Shown here piece after piece: positions 10,615 through 23,125 of a DNA stretch of 64,000 nt. The translations under genes were made by a program, and so were the position numbers. Numbering within the stretch: the stretch's first letter is position 1; each line of letters begins with the position of its first letter. The notes beneath the pieces were generated by a model. That model was not told the DNA's origin, ran no database searches, and was given only the letters and a program-made list of their open reading frames with translations. The DNA is from Eulemur rufifrons (lineage: Eukaryota > Chordata > Mammalia > Primates > Lemuridae). The stretch lies in NCBI RefSeq assembly GCF_041146395.1, contig NC_090989.1, positions 54,586,501-54,650,500 of the forward strand, given 5' to 3'.

Positions 10615-10910
10615 AGAAGAATGAGAGGCAGGAGCCAGAGTATTCCGGAACTTGTTAACCTTTTTTAAGACCGTTGGACTTCACCTTTATGGCAACGGGA
10701 AGTAATTGAAGAGTTTTAATTGTGTGTGTGTTACAAAATCACATGTATGAATATTTATAAATGATTCCCTCTGGCTGCTGCATAGAATATAAGTTATTGG
10801 AAGGAGGGAAGAATAGACAGTTGAAGACCAGTAAAGACATTATTGCAGTTGGTGAGAAATGTAAATGGCAGTAAAAGTAGGGTGGAGTTAAAGTTGTGAT
10901 CGACAAATTA
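10615..10910 (-). mobile_element. L2 LINE fragment, minus strand
   Basis: 'gcaacgggaagtaattgaagagtttta', 'attccctctggctgctgcatagaata' and 'gacattattgcagttggtgagaaatg' follow in the order of antisense L2 ('ggaagccattgaagggtttta...tcactctggctgc...ctattgcagtagtccaggc'). Confidence 0.75.
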
Positions 10911-12054
10911 GTGAGTGGTCCAAAAATTAGATGTGTTGACTAATTTCTTCTACATAGCAGCTTACAAAGAGATAGTCACTCTAACATAGTAGTGGTAGGT
11001 AATTAGAAATGCTCCAACAAATAATTTAAATTATACAGTCTGAAAATGGTTATAAGATCTCCTCATATTTGAGACAGGCTAAGATATATCTACATCTTTA
11101 TAAATATAATTATAGATACATAGAAAGCTATATGCATTTTCATTGCTCACACAATTTTGTGAATAATGATAACCAAAAATATTGTATAATGATCATTTTA
11201 AAGAAGAATAACGTTCCAAGTGTCTTTTTGCATTTAGAAAGCACGTAAAACCTGAAAGAAACAAAGCTCAGGGAAAAAAAAAAAAAAACACTTCCACGAA
11301 CCTCATTAGATTCTATATAATCCTTAATTTCTACCTGTCTTCTCTCCATTGTAATTAATTACCTCAGTCAAACTCAATTAGTTAATAATGTTTTTATATT
11401 TCTGTGTCAATTTTGGTTTGATTTAGGATCTTCAGTATTTGGGAGAAAAGTAGATAGGGTTTGTTGAAAAAAAATCAGTGCATTACTAATGTCCCTCCTG
11501 GTTCAGCATTTCTACTTTTATTCCTTAAACTGACTCCAGTGATCTTATGCTAAGAGTTGCATTTATAATCTTCTGTAGGGAAAATTTTTACAACTGTGTT
11601 CTGACACTGGCAGCGCATCAAGAAAATAGTTGCTCAGATATGTGTGAAAAGAAATTGCAGGTATGCCAAGATATTTGTGGGGAAATGTGTGAAAGCTGTA
11701 CTTTTTTTAGATGGAATGCAAGTTAGGTCAACTATATTTAGGATTTCACCTGATTGTACCTATTTCATTTAGTTAAAACCTGACCTGAATTAAATTGTTA
11801 TCTGTCTAAAAGATGCTTGGATAAATTAAATTAACTCTTTACAACCACTCAGGTAGTGCTTAGCCCTCTGAAAGTAAAGACAATGTAGAAATCTTAGGTA
11901 AAGGTGCTATATCTAGCACTTAATTTGTTTTCGTAAGTCTAACTGAAAGAAAAGAAGATTGCAACCATTCCTAGTAGTCATATGTCAATGAATCAAACAC
12001 ATGTACATTCTATTGTGGAATAAGAATAAATAAGATTTTAAAAAAAAGGCTAAT
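10911..12054. other. unrecognised AT-rich sequence
   Basis: I see nothing supportable in this 1.1 kb. The minus-strand frame at 11140-11349 is low-complexity, driven by an A/T tract at about 11273-11288. Confidence 0.5.
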
Positions 12055-12125
12055 TTGAGAAGTAGATAGTCCTGGGTTCCAATCTGTTTTGTCACTCACT
12101 GGTAGTGAGATGTTAGACTAAGGAC
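12055..12125 (+). mobile_element. MIR fragment, plus strand
   Basis: 'agtcctgggttccaatctgttttgtcactcactggtagtgagatg' fits the MIR tRNA-unrelated core ('cctgggttcgaatcc...gccacttactagctgtgtgac'). Confidence 0.6.
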
Positions 12126-12139
12126 CTGAATTCTTTTTT

Positions 12140-12460
12140 GCTTTATCAAAATAGTCAGGAGTCTTTTGGTTGAAAGTGACTGAAAACCAGCAAAAAACAT
12201 CTTAGGCAATGAGGATAACGTATTGACTGATAAAATCAAACTGAACCAAGGACAAGAATGAAGTCTCGGGATGCCCAGAATGAGAGACTCCAATACCACC
12301 AGGATTTCTCTCTTCACTTTCCTTCCATTCACTTCCTTTCTTTTAGATCATTTTTCTCTTTGTAGCTTTCCCACTAGAAAGGACAGACCTTTTGTCTCTT
12401 GGATCTAATTGGAAACGTTCCAGGGAAGAGCTTTGATTAAACTGGCCTACATCAATTGTC
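12140..12460. mobile_element. unclassified ancient interspersed repeat
   Basis: Landmarks 'gtcaggagtcttttggttgaaagtgactgaaaacca', 'atgaggataacgtattgactga' and a C/T-rich middle resemble an old dispersed mammalian repeat with the form 'ttggttgcaagtgacagaaacc'. I cannot name the family or the strand. Open frame 12096-12332 on the minus strand is a shadow. Confidence 0.4.
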
Positions 12461-12619
12461 TACATATAAATCCAGGACGCTGGAATAGCATAATTGACCG
12501 CAGCCGCTGGAGTGCCCCGGCTGAGGTAAGGAGAGAAGCAGGTCTCCAAATAGCGGGGTGCTGATCAAAGGTAGAAATGATCAGCATAGAAAAAAGCAGA
12601 TGCCAGGTATGCTAACAAG

Positions 12620-12715
12620 GTAGGTGTGAGAATTATAAATGTCTATGTCGACATGTAAAACCTAGCCTGGCACATAGTAAGCACTTAATACAGATTTTCT
12701 TTTCCTTTCATGAAC
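12620..12715 (+). mobile_element. MIR 3' end, plus strand
   Basis: 'tgtgagaattataaat...acatgtaaaacctagcctggcacatagtaagcacttaata' is the MIR 3' consensus in forward orientation. Confidence 0.8.
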
Positions 12716-12879
12716 TCCTTTAGAGATGGTATAATGGCTGAAACGACTCCAACACGTCTTAATTCTACTGTGTCTCTTATCTCCGTGGTCAAACTGGATT
12801 CATTTAATCTCTTCAAGAATTCCTTTGAAATCCAAGTTTGTTCAGTAGAAAGAATCGGTCTTCAGTGAAGAAGGTAGCA

Positions 12880-13075
12880 TGATGTGGTAAACAATCATAT
12901 ATCTTCCCAGTCGTATACAGTTGGATTCTAACTTCTACCGCCTACTGGCTCTGTGTCCTTGGGCAATTAATTATTCTGTAGCTCAGTTTTCTCATCTATA
13001 AAATAGAGAAAAGGTAATTTTAAGAATGTAATGATGTTTATAAATTAGAGTGTTTGGAAACAATGAGTAAATTAT
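12880..13075 (+). mobile_element. MIR SINE, plus strand
   Basis: Nearly the full MIR order is visible: 'tggattctaacttctaccgcctactggctctgtgtccttgggcaattaat' then 'gctcagttttctcatctataaaatagagaaaaggta'. These are the hallmark MIR core and 'cctcagtttcctcatctgtaaaatgggg' segment. Confidence 0.85.
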
Positions 13076-13855
13076 AATTATTAAGACACTTCTGAAGCTC
13101 CTTTATTTTCCAAAAGATCCTTACTAGCCAACTTGTCCTAACCAGGAGAATCTGATTTCTTAAAGATGACCAGTAGATGTTCACTGAGCATCCAATCCTT
13201 AGGGTTCTTGATCTTTAAATATTTCTAGTATGCAGTTTTAGAAAGTTTTATTTCAAAAAAGAAAATCAGAAAAACAAAGTGTAAATCAATGAGAGGAACA
13301 AATAAAAAAAGCACATCATTTGTCAATCCTAATTTCAATTTTTCCATTCACATATTTTCTGACCTTGAAGAAATCTTTAGCTTCCCTCATTCTATCTGGT
13401 TTAATCTTCTCATCTGTAAATCTGTAAATCACTGTATCTTAATATCATTGTTTGCTTGCAAAGAAACAAATGATAAAAGATACTATAAAAAGTCAAATTA
13501 TAATAGTGAGCTATAATTAACCTATAGTATTAGGTTGTTGAAAAGAACATATAGCATACTGAATGTTTTTATTACTCATATGTATCAAAGTAGGAATTAC
13601 ATATTTCAATGAATATGAATGTTCTCTAGTCTCTTAATATTAAAAAATAAACAAATTACTTTCACAGTGAGGAAAACACACTCTGCCATGTCAATTTATC
13701 TCTTAAATCTAACCTTTTAACAAGTACAGTCACAAACATGCTCTGTCCTCACATTGGGTTAGGCATATTCAGGAGATAACAAAGATATACATTACTTAAT
13801 TGTGTGGTGCTAACATTCTGTTGGGAAGTGGTCATTACAGAGAAGCGTACGAGTC
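13076..13855. other. unrecognised AT-rich sequence
   Basis: No gene is visible. The plus-strand frame at 13289-13516 shows no domain and sits in AT-rich DNA. Confidence 0.5.
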
Positions 13856-14164
13856 AGTGGCTCAGGCAGCCCTGGGAGTGCACTGCTCAGATCTTCTTTC
13901 ATGAAAGAACTTGCTGAAAGGAGTACGGTTAACTGACAGCCTTCACTGCACTGTTTCCTCTTCTCTCCTCAGGCTCCTTCCACCTAACGGCTGGGCATGG
14001 TGGGATACACTTGGTATTCTACTATTGCCCAGTGTATGACTACTCTAATGGGCAAGTTTTGCCCTGGGGCTTCCCATCAGGCAGGCCAAGCCTTCCTCAG
14101 AGCTTCACTGCAGACAGAGGTTCTTCTTCCCTAATCTCTATTTCTGCTTCTTTCCTATCACAGG
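13856..14164 (+). mobile_element. unclassified LTR-like repeat, copy A
   Basis: It shares with 52655-53065 the ordered blocks 'gcactgctcagatct', 'gctgacagcc'-like, 'ggcttcccatcaggcagg' and 'ttcactgcagacagaggttcttc'. The spacing is similar. The match therefore shows a dispersed family. Copy A is cut at 14164 by an antisense MaLR LTR. In copy B the downstream part carries an AATAAA, which suggests an LTR. The family name is not known to me. Confidence 0.6.
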
Positions 14165-14522
14165 TGCTTTGTCAGTTTCAGGCTGCTATAATAGAACAAC
14201 ACAGACTGGGTAATTTATAAACAGAAGTGCATTTGGCTCATGGTTCTGGAGACTGGAAACCTCAAGATCCAGGAGCCACATCTGATAAGGGTCTTCTTGT
14301 TTTGTCTTCCCATGGTAGAGGGCGAGAGGGTGAGAGAGAGAGGACAAGAGTGAGAGAGGGCAAAGGCGGACAAAGTCACTCATAACATACCCATTCTTGT
14401 AATAACAACATTAATCCATTCGTTAAGATTCTACCACCCATTAGGTTCCACCTCTCCACACATATTGTTTTGGGGATTGTTTCCAGCACGTGAATTTTGG
14501 GGGAAACATTCAGACCATAGCA
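14165..14522 (-). mobile_element. MaLR (MST/MLT1-type) solo LTR, minus strand
   Basis: Antisense landmarks are 'ggctgctataatagaacaacacagactgggtaatttataaa', 'tttggctcatggttctggagactgg', 'attaatccattcg' and 'cattcagaccatagca'. The ends are tg...ca as expected of an LTR. It interrupts the LTR-like repeat that starts at 13856. A purine-rich 'gagagggtgagagagagagg' patch lies at about 14321-14340. Confidence 0.85.
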
Positions 14523-15569
14523 GGTGTCAAATGTATGTTGAGGTCTGAAGGACCCTGTCACTCCTCCTACTTTTCTTCCCTTTATTCTTTTTAATTATTT
14601 CATCCAACAGATCTTTTGCATGACTAATTTCATTTTGATGTCTCGTTATCAAGGAAATGCACTGGTAGAGTATCCAAATGATCATTCAAGTCAACAATCA
14701 TAACCGGAGTTCTAGTTATATGGAGGTAATAAGTCATCATGAGGTCATCCAGTTATTTTTAAAAGCCTAATGAAAACCATATATTTATCCTGACTAGTTC
14801 TGCATTAGTTTGTTAGAAAAATTAAATTAAAAAATGAAATAGTCAATGCTTTGTGTTGCCTTCCTCGTCCACAATTCTTTTTGGGAATAAATTTGTACCC
14901 TCAATTCTACAACTCTTCACCCCAGACTCAGCTGATTAGCCCAAGGACTTCTGAAGTCCCTGAAAAAACAGGCCTTTTTCTGTTTTGAGCCAATCAAATT
15001 TCCTTTAGAAAGAATAAGTACATTAAACATAAACAACGTAGTACATGCATGGTGTATCCCAGAGCTGGAAGAATACATAGGTGTTTGCTGGATTCTTGGC
15101 TTGAGTTTTAAACAGTAGGATGACAATCAGGAGAGGGAAAGATAAAAGAAGAGACAAGATCATAAAGACTGAGAGGTAGAGAGAACAACCTTGTTTTCAC
15201 TTTCCATTTTTGTTTCTGATTCCTAAGTTCTGTTTGTATGTCATTCTTTGTCTGTAATTGTTAAAAAATCTTAACTATCTGAATGTTCATGTAATTAGGG
15301 TAAGGAGCACCATGTAGTGTTAGTGGAAAGTAAGCCTGAATTAGTTAAGTGAAGCAAATTAGTTAGTGTCAGCGAATCTGTGTATGTGATGGGAAGCATG
15401 AAATTTATTCTAGAGGCAACATGGAGTCAGTGAGATCCAGAGATCCTTTTAGGAAGTAAGTGGAAATTAAATTATAAGTCAAGGAATGACATTATTCGTT
15501 CCTGTTCAACAGAAGCTTCTAAGCATTTTTGGGGATCTAAAGAATACTCTCAGACATTTAGAAGTTTAT
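14523..15569. other. unrecognised sequence
   Basis: No gene or clear repeat is visible. The frame 14917-15126 on the minus strand has no domain. Confidence 0.5.
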
Positions 15570-16150
15570 CATGTAAGAGGGAAAAGCAAATGTACAAATA
15601 ACATTAATAGAAAATGATATATGTCAAATGAGTCAAGAGATATTATATACTTAGGGAGTTTGAATAAGAAGTTTGAGGAAGGAAAAACTGTAATCACTTT
15701 GATGTTTATCAAGACAGGAGATGACATTTGAGATGAATGCTTAGTGATAAATATTAATTTTACATACGTTCTTGTGGAGGAGACTATAAGTATGAAATAG
15801 TAAGAAACACATGGGTTAGAGTCAAGCAAAGAGTAATTCACTTTGTTTAAGACAGACTCTATATGGTAAATAACTGGGCAGGTATAGTCTGCATTGTGGA
15901 GAGTCTTGATGTTACAATTAAAAACATCCTGGAATGAGAATTGACAAAACTAGGTGACTGATTGTATCATAAATGATAGACCAAAAAAGAGAGATCTAAG
16001 GAATTTTCTAGCCCAATGGGTAGAAAATTGACTAAAACTGAAAGTTGGATGAAGGAATGAAGTTTAGAGAAAGACGTGGTAGTACAGATATGAAGTAATA
16101 AAACTTCAGGGCAAGAGAATGAACACTATATAGGCTTGCTAAAGATATTA
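15570..16150 (-). mobile_element. probable L2 LINE remnant, minus strand
   Basis: A G/A-rich texture with 'ggagatgacatttgagatgaatgcttag' (about 15717) and 'aagttggatgaaggaatgaag' is compatible with very diverged antisense L2. The order of landmarks is incomplete, so the call is tentative. Confidence 0.4.
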
Positions 16151-16584
16151 AAGTTAGGATTTTTTAAAATAGCTAATCCTCACTTTTTAAACATTCTTTC
16201 TCATGCTTTCATGGCAGCCTCTGTGGCTCAGAGTCCCTATGCTTCCTATCTTTTATTTCACCTGATATAAGCCCTCTCACTACAGTGTGAATGGATTTGT
16301 AAAAATACTCATTTGTCCCCAGATTATTTGTATTTTAATCTTATTATTACTTCCTGTAAGAAATGTATAATACTAGTGATCAAGCTAATGGAGTTAAGCT
16401 TTGGCGTATGAGAATGAGTCTTCACTTCTCCACTAAACTCACACCATAGGACATCCTGCCCACTCTGCTTACACATGTGGTTATCCCTGGCCTCTATGTA
16501 GCCTAAAAGTATGGAGCAAGAGATACATTTTGATGTGTAGGTCAAAGATGTAGATTCAGGAGTTGTCATCTAAAAGACACAGAA
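16151..16584. other. unrecognised sequence
   Basis: No gene or repeat family is recognised. The minus-strand frame at 16324-16569 shows no known domain. Confidence 0.5.
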
Positions 16585-16975
16585 AACTAATTCATTTGTT
16601 GGACAGATATTTATTAAATATTTGCCAAGAGCCTGGCACTCCTCTAAGTGATGGGGATATAACAGTGAAAAATACACAGATATTTCTGACCTTGTGAATT
16701 TTACATTTGAGGAGAGAGACAGACAACAAAAATATGAATAAATAATTAATGTATATGTAAATAATTTCATTTGAAATTACTAAGTTTGATGTAGAGTAGG
16801 GAAAAGGGGACAAAAGGACTGGCCTGCAGGAAAAAAAATTGTAATTTAAAATAATCAGGAAAATGCCATTAAGAAGGCAACATTTGAGCAGACTTGAATG
16901 GGGTGTGGGGATGAACCATGAGAAAATTTAGAAAAAATGCATTCCAGCAAGGAGAACACCAGTGTTGCCATCACA
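16585..16975 (-). mobile_element. L2 LINE fragment, minus strand
   Basis: 'ttcatttgttggacagatatttattaaatatttgccaagagcctggcactcctctaagtgatggggatataacagtg' is an unmistakable antisense L2 3' end. It is followed by 'ggagagagacagacaacaaa', 'ggcaacatttgagcagacttgaa' and 'gcattccagcaaggagaac'. The overlapping minus-strand frames at 16570-16813 are shadows. Confidence 0.9.
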
Positions 16976-16979
16976 GCGG

Positions 16980-19260
16980 CAGCTGAAAAGAGAATAATCC
17001 CAGGTACTGCAGCTGGTCCTAATATTATAATTGATATTCATCATTTTCCTTCTGCATCATACATTCTGTATTTCCCTCAACTTAGACCAGCACCATAGCT
17101 GGCCTGGCTTGCTTGTTTGCCTACTGCTGTGACCTAGACCTAGGCTGTCATTCCTAAGGATTTGAAGCCTTAATTGTCTTGTTGTCTTGAGCCTTTTACT
17201 CTTATCACTGGGCATAGAAACACCAAGCCATTTCCTAGTGAATCCCTTGTATTCCAGGCAGAGTCATCCCTGCTGTCATTGCATAGGAGTAACCTTAGCT
17301 CCTGATGGTGACTAGGAGCAATTGCCTTCTCCTCCTGCTGGTGCCAACAGTATCAGTGGTATGAAAAGGCCAGAGAGATCAGGGGTAATTGCAGCTTTAA
17401 GTTCAGGGGAGCCCTTTCTATTGTCTGCTAGCTGAATTGTTTCCACTGAAAATTATTTCTAATCAAGCAGAGTTTAAGGTCTCTGGAATGGAAAGACAAA
17501 TTCTGCAATCAGTTCACCAGAAGTAAAAGTAAAGGAGCCAATCCTACTTCCACCCATTAGTTCCCCGGTCCATGTATTCAATCTATAGAGGACAAAGTAT
17601 CATATATCAGCTGTTAGTCCAGCACATATACTGCATCCTGGAAGTCAGTGCTCCAATCTCGAGAGTGTTTTCCCTTATCTGATGTACTACCTGAGTTTTA
17701 ACAGACCAATCCATTGTGAAATTTGGCCAACTGCTTTTGATTAATAGATTGTTTGACAAGACTTATGTATGTATACTCATTGTGGCCCCTCATTTTCTTA
17801 AAGTGTGTGCAATCCTCTGCAGGAATATTGTGTGGCATGCCAGGTTAATAGAGTACCTATTCTGTAAATCCACAGTTAGTAGTGCTATTAGTAGGGCTAT
17901 CAGGGCATTGTAGATAGGAAAGACAAACCCACACCCATGGTAAGATTTAATTCAAATGTGAACAAACCACTGTTCCCTCTAAGAAATGGTGAGATTTAAG
18001 TGCCACCAAAGAAATGGCTGTGTCTTTAAAGAATGATGCTATAGCGGTTGCTAAGCATCGATCCCTTAGGCAACAAATTGGTTTCAGAATTGTCATTAAT
18101 TAATCAGGGATCTAAGGTAAGAAGGAGCTAATGAAGTTGGATCCATATATATTCTCCACCTCTGCCTTCTCAATCCTTTGCACAAGAACTAGGTGACTGA
18201 CTGAAGAGAAATAGGCTGATATCCACAGCATGAATCATGCAATTTATCTGGAATATTTTTAGAACTTCTTCTGTGATGCATACTCATTAGTAGTTGCATG
18301 CTCTGTGACTTTTTCATAGATCTATCCATCTGTCTTTTCTTCAGAGCTTCTTGTCCCTGATCTTCAAATCGTGCCCTTCTAGGGCCTTGATCAATCAGCA
18401 AAAGCCATTTCCTCTTGCTGTGGAATCTGCATATACTTCTACTTTAAGCTATTTTTCTCCACGAGATGATCAAGTCTTCCTACTAGGAGACTATTCCCTT
18501 ACAACTATCATTAAGGCAACCCCTGAGCAGGTCTGTTAATGACAATCTCAACACCTGGAACAACATAGTGTGCTTACATATTAACCAGTCCTGATAGATT
18601 TTTTCCTTCTTTGCAGGTGATAATATGAATTTCTCATAAGATCATAGTTCTACTTGAGGAAGAAGCATAGGTACAATAGAACCAGGTAATATGAGATGTT
18701 GAGCCACCTATGTATACAATTTCCTCATGATTTTTGCAGCTCATTGGGCCTAATAAAAAATATGCTGCTTGCATTCTTAATGGCTACTATGCCTGTCTGA
18801 CTACATGATTTTATGTATCTGAGAATGCCAAGCTAACGGTGGATAGCTTCATGTGATATTCCTGGTAAAACATTGACAATGTTGAACTTTATCTGAGCCC
18901 TCTGCTCCCAGAAAATATCAGTGATTAAGAAATTCCCCCACCCTTTTGTGTTCTAGGAAATATGTCATCACAAGGATCACTCTGCTATTGCATATTCTAA
19001 TATATGACCCACCTTCACCTTTCCTAAATGTCTTAGATAAGAACCATCTCTAACCTTTGTTGTGAATCCCATAAAACTCACACATGAATCATTTGTCTAC
19101 CTGTGTCTATTTCATCCAAGGCCCCTTTCTTTTCTTTGAAGCATTCCTCCCTAATAGTTTCTCCATTGCAATGTCCTAAATCAAGCCATCTCCCTAATTG
19201 TCTGATACATTTTGTCTTTTATAACATTTAGTCTCCACTAGGGCCCCATAGTATGCCAGG
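16980..19260 (-). mobile_element. probable MaLR/ERVL internal relic, minus strand
   Basis: This 2.2 kb block has the texture of an ancient retroviral-like internal region and stands in the correct orientation to the minus-strand LTR at 19585-19935. The 70-residue minus-strand frame at 18189-18401 is rich in R, K, Q and D ('RRARFEDQGQEALKKRQ' near its start), as in gag-like parts of this class. No intact reading frame survives. There is no matching second LTR at the left; an L2 fragment lies there instead. The assignment rests on position and composition, not on an alignment. Confidence 0.45.
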
Positions 19261-19584
19261 AGCTGTTTTACAAATAGTGGGTAACTACCATTTGCATTCC
19301 AAAAATGTTTTTTAATCATTATTTTATTTTTTTTAGATTATTAGTTGGTATTTATTAAGAATGATATCAGATTATATTTAATAAAATATTTTATACTGGT
19401 TTTCCATTACTAATGGGGTACATAGTATATGAAAATGATTTCTATTATTAAAACAACAAAGTATAAGAATATATTTTACTTGATTGTGCAGATTATTATT
19501 ATTTAATTTGAATGTTTAATGTTTTTATATGCTTATATTCATGTATCTGCTAGTAAATCTTTTTTATCTTGTGTATTAAACATT

Positions 19585-19935
19585 TTTGGGTTGCCAGAAC
19601 AAATTGCCATAGACTAGGTGGCTTAAACAACAAACACTTTTCACAGTTCTGAAGCCTGGGAAATCCAAGCCCAAGGCACTGTTAGATCCCATGTCTGGTG
19701 TGGGCATTCTTCCTGGTTTGCAGATGGCCATCAGCTTGTTGCATCCTCACATGGCAGAGAGGTAAAGATCTCAAGTCCCTTCCTCTTTTATAAGGGTGTT
19801 AACCACCCCATCAGAAGGGCTCTACTCTCATGACCTAATACCTCCAAAAGGCCCCCATTTCCTAATAATATCACACTGGGGGTTAAGATTTCACTGCATG
19901 AATTTGGGGGAGACACAGATATTCAGTCCGTAACA
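19585..19935 (-). mobile_element. MLT1-type LTR, minus strand
   Basis: Antisense landmarks are 'ttgccagaacaaattgccatagactaggtggcttaaacaacaaac', 'cacagttctgaagcctgggaaatccaag', 'ctcatgacctaatacctccaaaaggcccc' and 'ttcagtccgtaaca'. These are diagnostic of MLT1-class LTRs. It likely represents the 5' LTR of the relic to its left. Confidence 0.9.
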
Positions 19936-20285
19936 TCTTAACAGAATTCTTTATCAGAAAAATGTATTAGATTTATTTTTATAGATACACATAATGAATT
20001 GTGAATATGTACCATGTTTTAAATGTTTTGAATTATTCATGTGGTTTGGAAATTATCAATTTTCTGAACTTTTGGAAGAATTAATAAAACTACATCTTAC
20101 TGGTACTTTTTATTTGGCAAATACATCTTTAGCATCATTAAATGATTTAATCCTACTATTTGTCTGGATATCACATTGTGAGCCAATTAAACATGAATTT
20201 TATAGAAAACAAGATATTAATATTTTCATGATTTTAAATAATTATTAGTGTGTATTTGCATACTATTTTGGTATCATTAACAACT
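19936..20285. other. unrecognised AT-rich sequence
   Basis: No gene is visible. The plus-strand frame 19994-20248 is a chance frame in AT-rich DNA. Confidence 0.5.
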
Positions 20286-20325
20286 ACGTGTGTACATATA
20301 CATATATATATGTATATATACACAT
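20286..20325. repeat. TA/CA microsatellite
   Basis: An imperfect (TA)n/(CA)n tract, near-palindromic around 'catatatatatgtatata'. Confidence 0.75.
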
Positions 20326-22700
20326 CCCTTTTCTTAATAGTTGTTTTGTTGTATTTTCTTCTTCATCTCCAGGAATTCTGGTTACAACACATAGTCCAGG
20401 TGTTATGGATCTTATAGTGATCATAATATGACTGACACTTTGGCGGTGCTGAGAGAGAAAGGGAGAAAGTGTCAAAAAGGCTATTTTTAAGAAATCTTTC
20501 ATATAGATTTTTTAAGTAGTTTAAAAATATAAATTCAAATTTTTGATTTTTTTATAATCCTTGTATTAGAGACTTTTAAAGCAATACATAACTGATATTC
20601 ATAAATTCCCAAATCTAAATTGTATCTCCTGAATCCTGTCCCCCACTCCCTTTGAGGAAGTATGGACATTGCCAGAATTATCCCAGGATGACTGACAATG
20701 AAACTGTCCATTTCACTGAAAGGTAAAGCCTCTTCCTATGAAGAGCTGCAGCCTGATCTTTCGGTCTCAACCACGATCGCCTGAGATTGTGGCAGTAGTT
20801 GATTTCCCATAAGCGAGGCAGCAACAGTACAATCTAAATGGTTCAACACAAAGCTCAGTCCATCTTTTTCATACTGCTCATTGAGATTCGAATAGCACTG
20901 GTGTTCAGTCTCATTCAGAGATCATTTTGTTATAGAAAAATATGTGCTAGTACATTAACAGTGATTTGGGGTTTAGAGATAATTTTAATTTTAGTTTCTA
21001 TTATTTCTATCTTCTATTTTTCTATGACCATTTCTATCATCATAGCATATCACCTGTGTTTTAAAATAGTAAGAAGAGAGCAAATGCTACTGGAAGTATA
21101 TCTGCTAAAATGTTTACAGGAATTTTATCTGAAAAAAATGAATTATTGGTTATTTTTCTTCTCCTTTGCCAAATGTCTACATATATCTAAAAATAGTAAA
21201 GTCAGAAAAACAGTCAGTTTTTATAAAGAGAACTAAAGAAAAAGATATTAAATATGGAATGGATGGGATCAAGTCATTATGGTGGATACACAGAGAAAAT
21301 ATCCCACTCTATTCCTGATACTGACCAGAAGCCTTCCTACTCTGAAAAATTTTAAACTTCTATCCTGGGTTTTTACTCATGCTTTCAAGTGTTAATGCCT
21401 TATTTTATTTTGAATGTTGTATTTATTGTTTTTCCTAAGACCTATCTCTTTTTCCTTGTATTCAATTTTTAGGATATCAAGCTCTCAAACTCTCTATGAC
21501 CACTGCCCCTTTGATGGATGTTCCTCTTTTTCAATTTATCCATCACTGTCATTTTACAACCATTTGAGATAAGGATGAGCCTTTCACACTCTCAAAGTAG
21601 AGTATCTTCAGAGATTACATCAATTAATTAGCAATTGGGCAATCTTGTTAGAAATAATCCCAAATGTGTTATCAACTATGAACTGATGGAAATAAATAGA
21701 GTTTAAACCATTATGTAAGCTATAGACTACCAATGTTCACAATAATGTCTCAAAATATACAAGTGGGGTAGTCACTGATATACAACAGAGGGCAAGCTGC
21801 TTCTTTAAACATGTATGTAAGAAATGGTGAAGCAGGCTGTTTTCATATATTGGAGAATATGGGTCATTTAAAAAGGAATAACTATTTTCTAAAGTCAATA
21901 AATCATGAAATGATGAGAAAATAATTTGTCATGTCCTCCATGGACATGTTAGTGCTTTTCTAGAGACTGCATAATTGCTTTGCTCAATTATTTGAAGAAA
22001 AGATTGGAATGCCTGCTCTGAAAGGAAACCAAATTAGATCTGTGTCAAACTCCACAGCAGCCAATCTCCAGGGCTCTCGCACAACAGTCACTCCTTGGAT
22101 TCTTACATGTTCCATTTGCTGCAATAAAATTGCTTCCACTTAGAGATCTTTCAGAAATCAAAGATGAGTGCTCATGTATCTCCACAACTTTTACTACTGG
22201 ATTACCTGGCCATGCATATGCAATTAGAAATCATCACCAGGTTAAGTCTGTTTCTGAGTATATTTTACTTCTTTTCCTTTTTGTGTGTTGGGCAGAATAT
22301 ACATGCACATAATTTGTACATGGATTAAAGATTCCCCACAAAAACAAGCAATTTTATGAAATGGAGCTGCTTCCAATTTTTTTTTTTTTTTGTAGTCTGA
22401 CGACTAATATCAAGAATGTAAAATTAAGTACCTAGTTTAGGTTTCTAGCACTGGCCAGACCATCCATGTTCTTTTGTTGTTTATTTGCTGTTGTTTTCTT
22501 TTTAACCCAGGACTTACTAAAATTAGCACAAGCTTTTGGTGGAAATAAGGGAAGCTTATCCTACAGTTATACAGCTTACGTAAATATTCTTTAAGAGCCA
22601 CAAAGGGTAAATAATGGGCTGATCAGTTTCTATTTCATATTCAAGAAGAACTAACTCCAGTGAGATAAAGATGATGGTTTTTGTTCTGTATTTCTTTTTT
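20326..22700. other. unrecognised 2.4 kb, chance ORFs only
   Basis: No repeat or gene was recognised. The longest open frame (20838-21236, plus, 132 codons) is rich in I, L, F and S because the DNA is T-rich. It has no domain and no upstream promoter or splice context that I can see. A poly-T run at 22377-22391 and a 'ttctttttttttttcc' run near 22690-22706 are present. Confidence 0.55.
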
Positions 22701-22704
22701 TTTT

Positions 22705-23125
22705 CCTTCTTTGCTAAAGTTTTATTGGAGTATAATTGACTAATGGAAACTGTATATATCTAGGGTGTACGACTTGATGTGTGATATATGTATACATTGT
22801 GAAATGATCAACACAATCAAGCTAATTAACATTTCTATCACCTCATGTCCTAACATGTATGAGTATGTGGTAAGAACATTTAGATCTACCCTCTTAATAA
22901 ATTTCAAGCATATAATATAGTATTGTTAACTTTAGTTACCATGCTGTGCATTATACCTCCAGAACTTATTCATCTTGTATAACTGAAACTTTGTACCTTT
23001 TGACAAACATTTCTCCATTCTCCACCCTTCACTCCAACCCCTGGCAACCACCCTTCTACTTTATGTTTCCATAAGTTTGACTATTTTAGATTCCACATAT
23101 AAGTGAGGTCATGCAGTATTAGTTC
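22705..23125 (-). mobile_element. L1M (MA/MB-type) 3' end, antisense
   Basis: 'agttttattggagtataattgactaatg' begins the element. It is followed by 'gtgaaatgatcaacacaatcaagctaattaacat', 'atacctccagaacttattcatcttgtataactgaaactttgtacc' and 'tttagattccacatataagtgaggtcatgcag'. This is the classic antisense 3' UTR order of L1MA/L1MB copies. Confidence 0.9.

Noticed and set aside
20838..21236. 132-codon plus-strand open frame rich in hydrophobic residues, looking like a membrane protein
   Set aside because: The hydrophobicity follows from T-rich DNA. No domain, no conserved motif and no gene context are visible.
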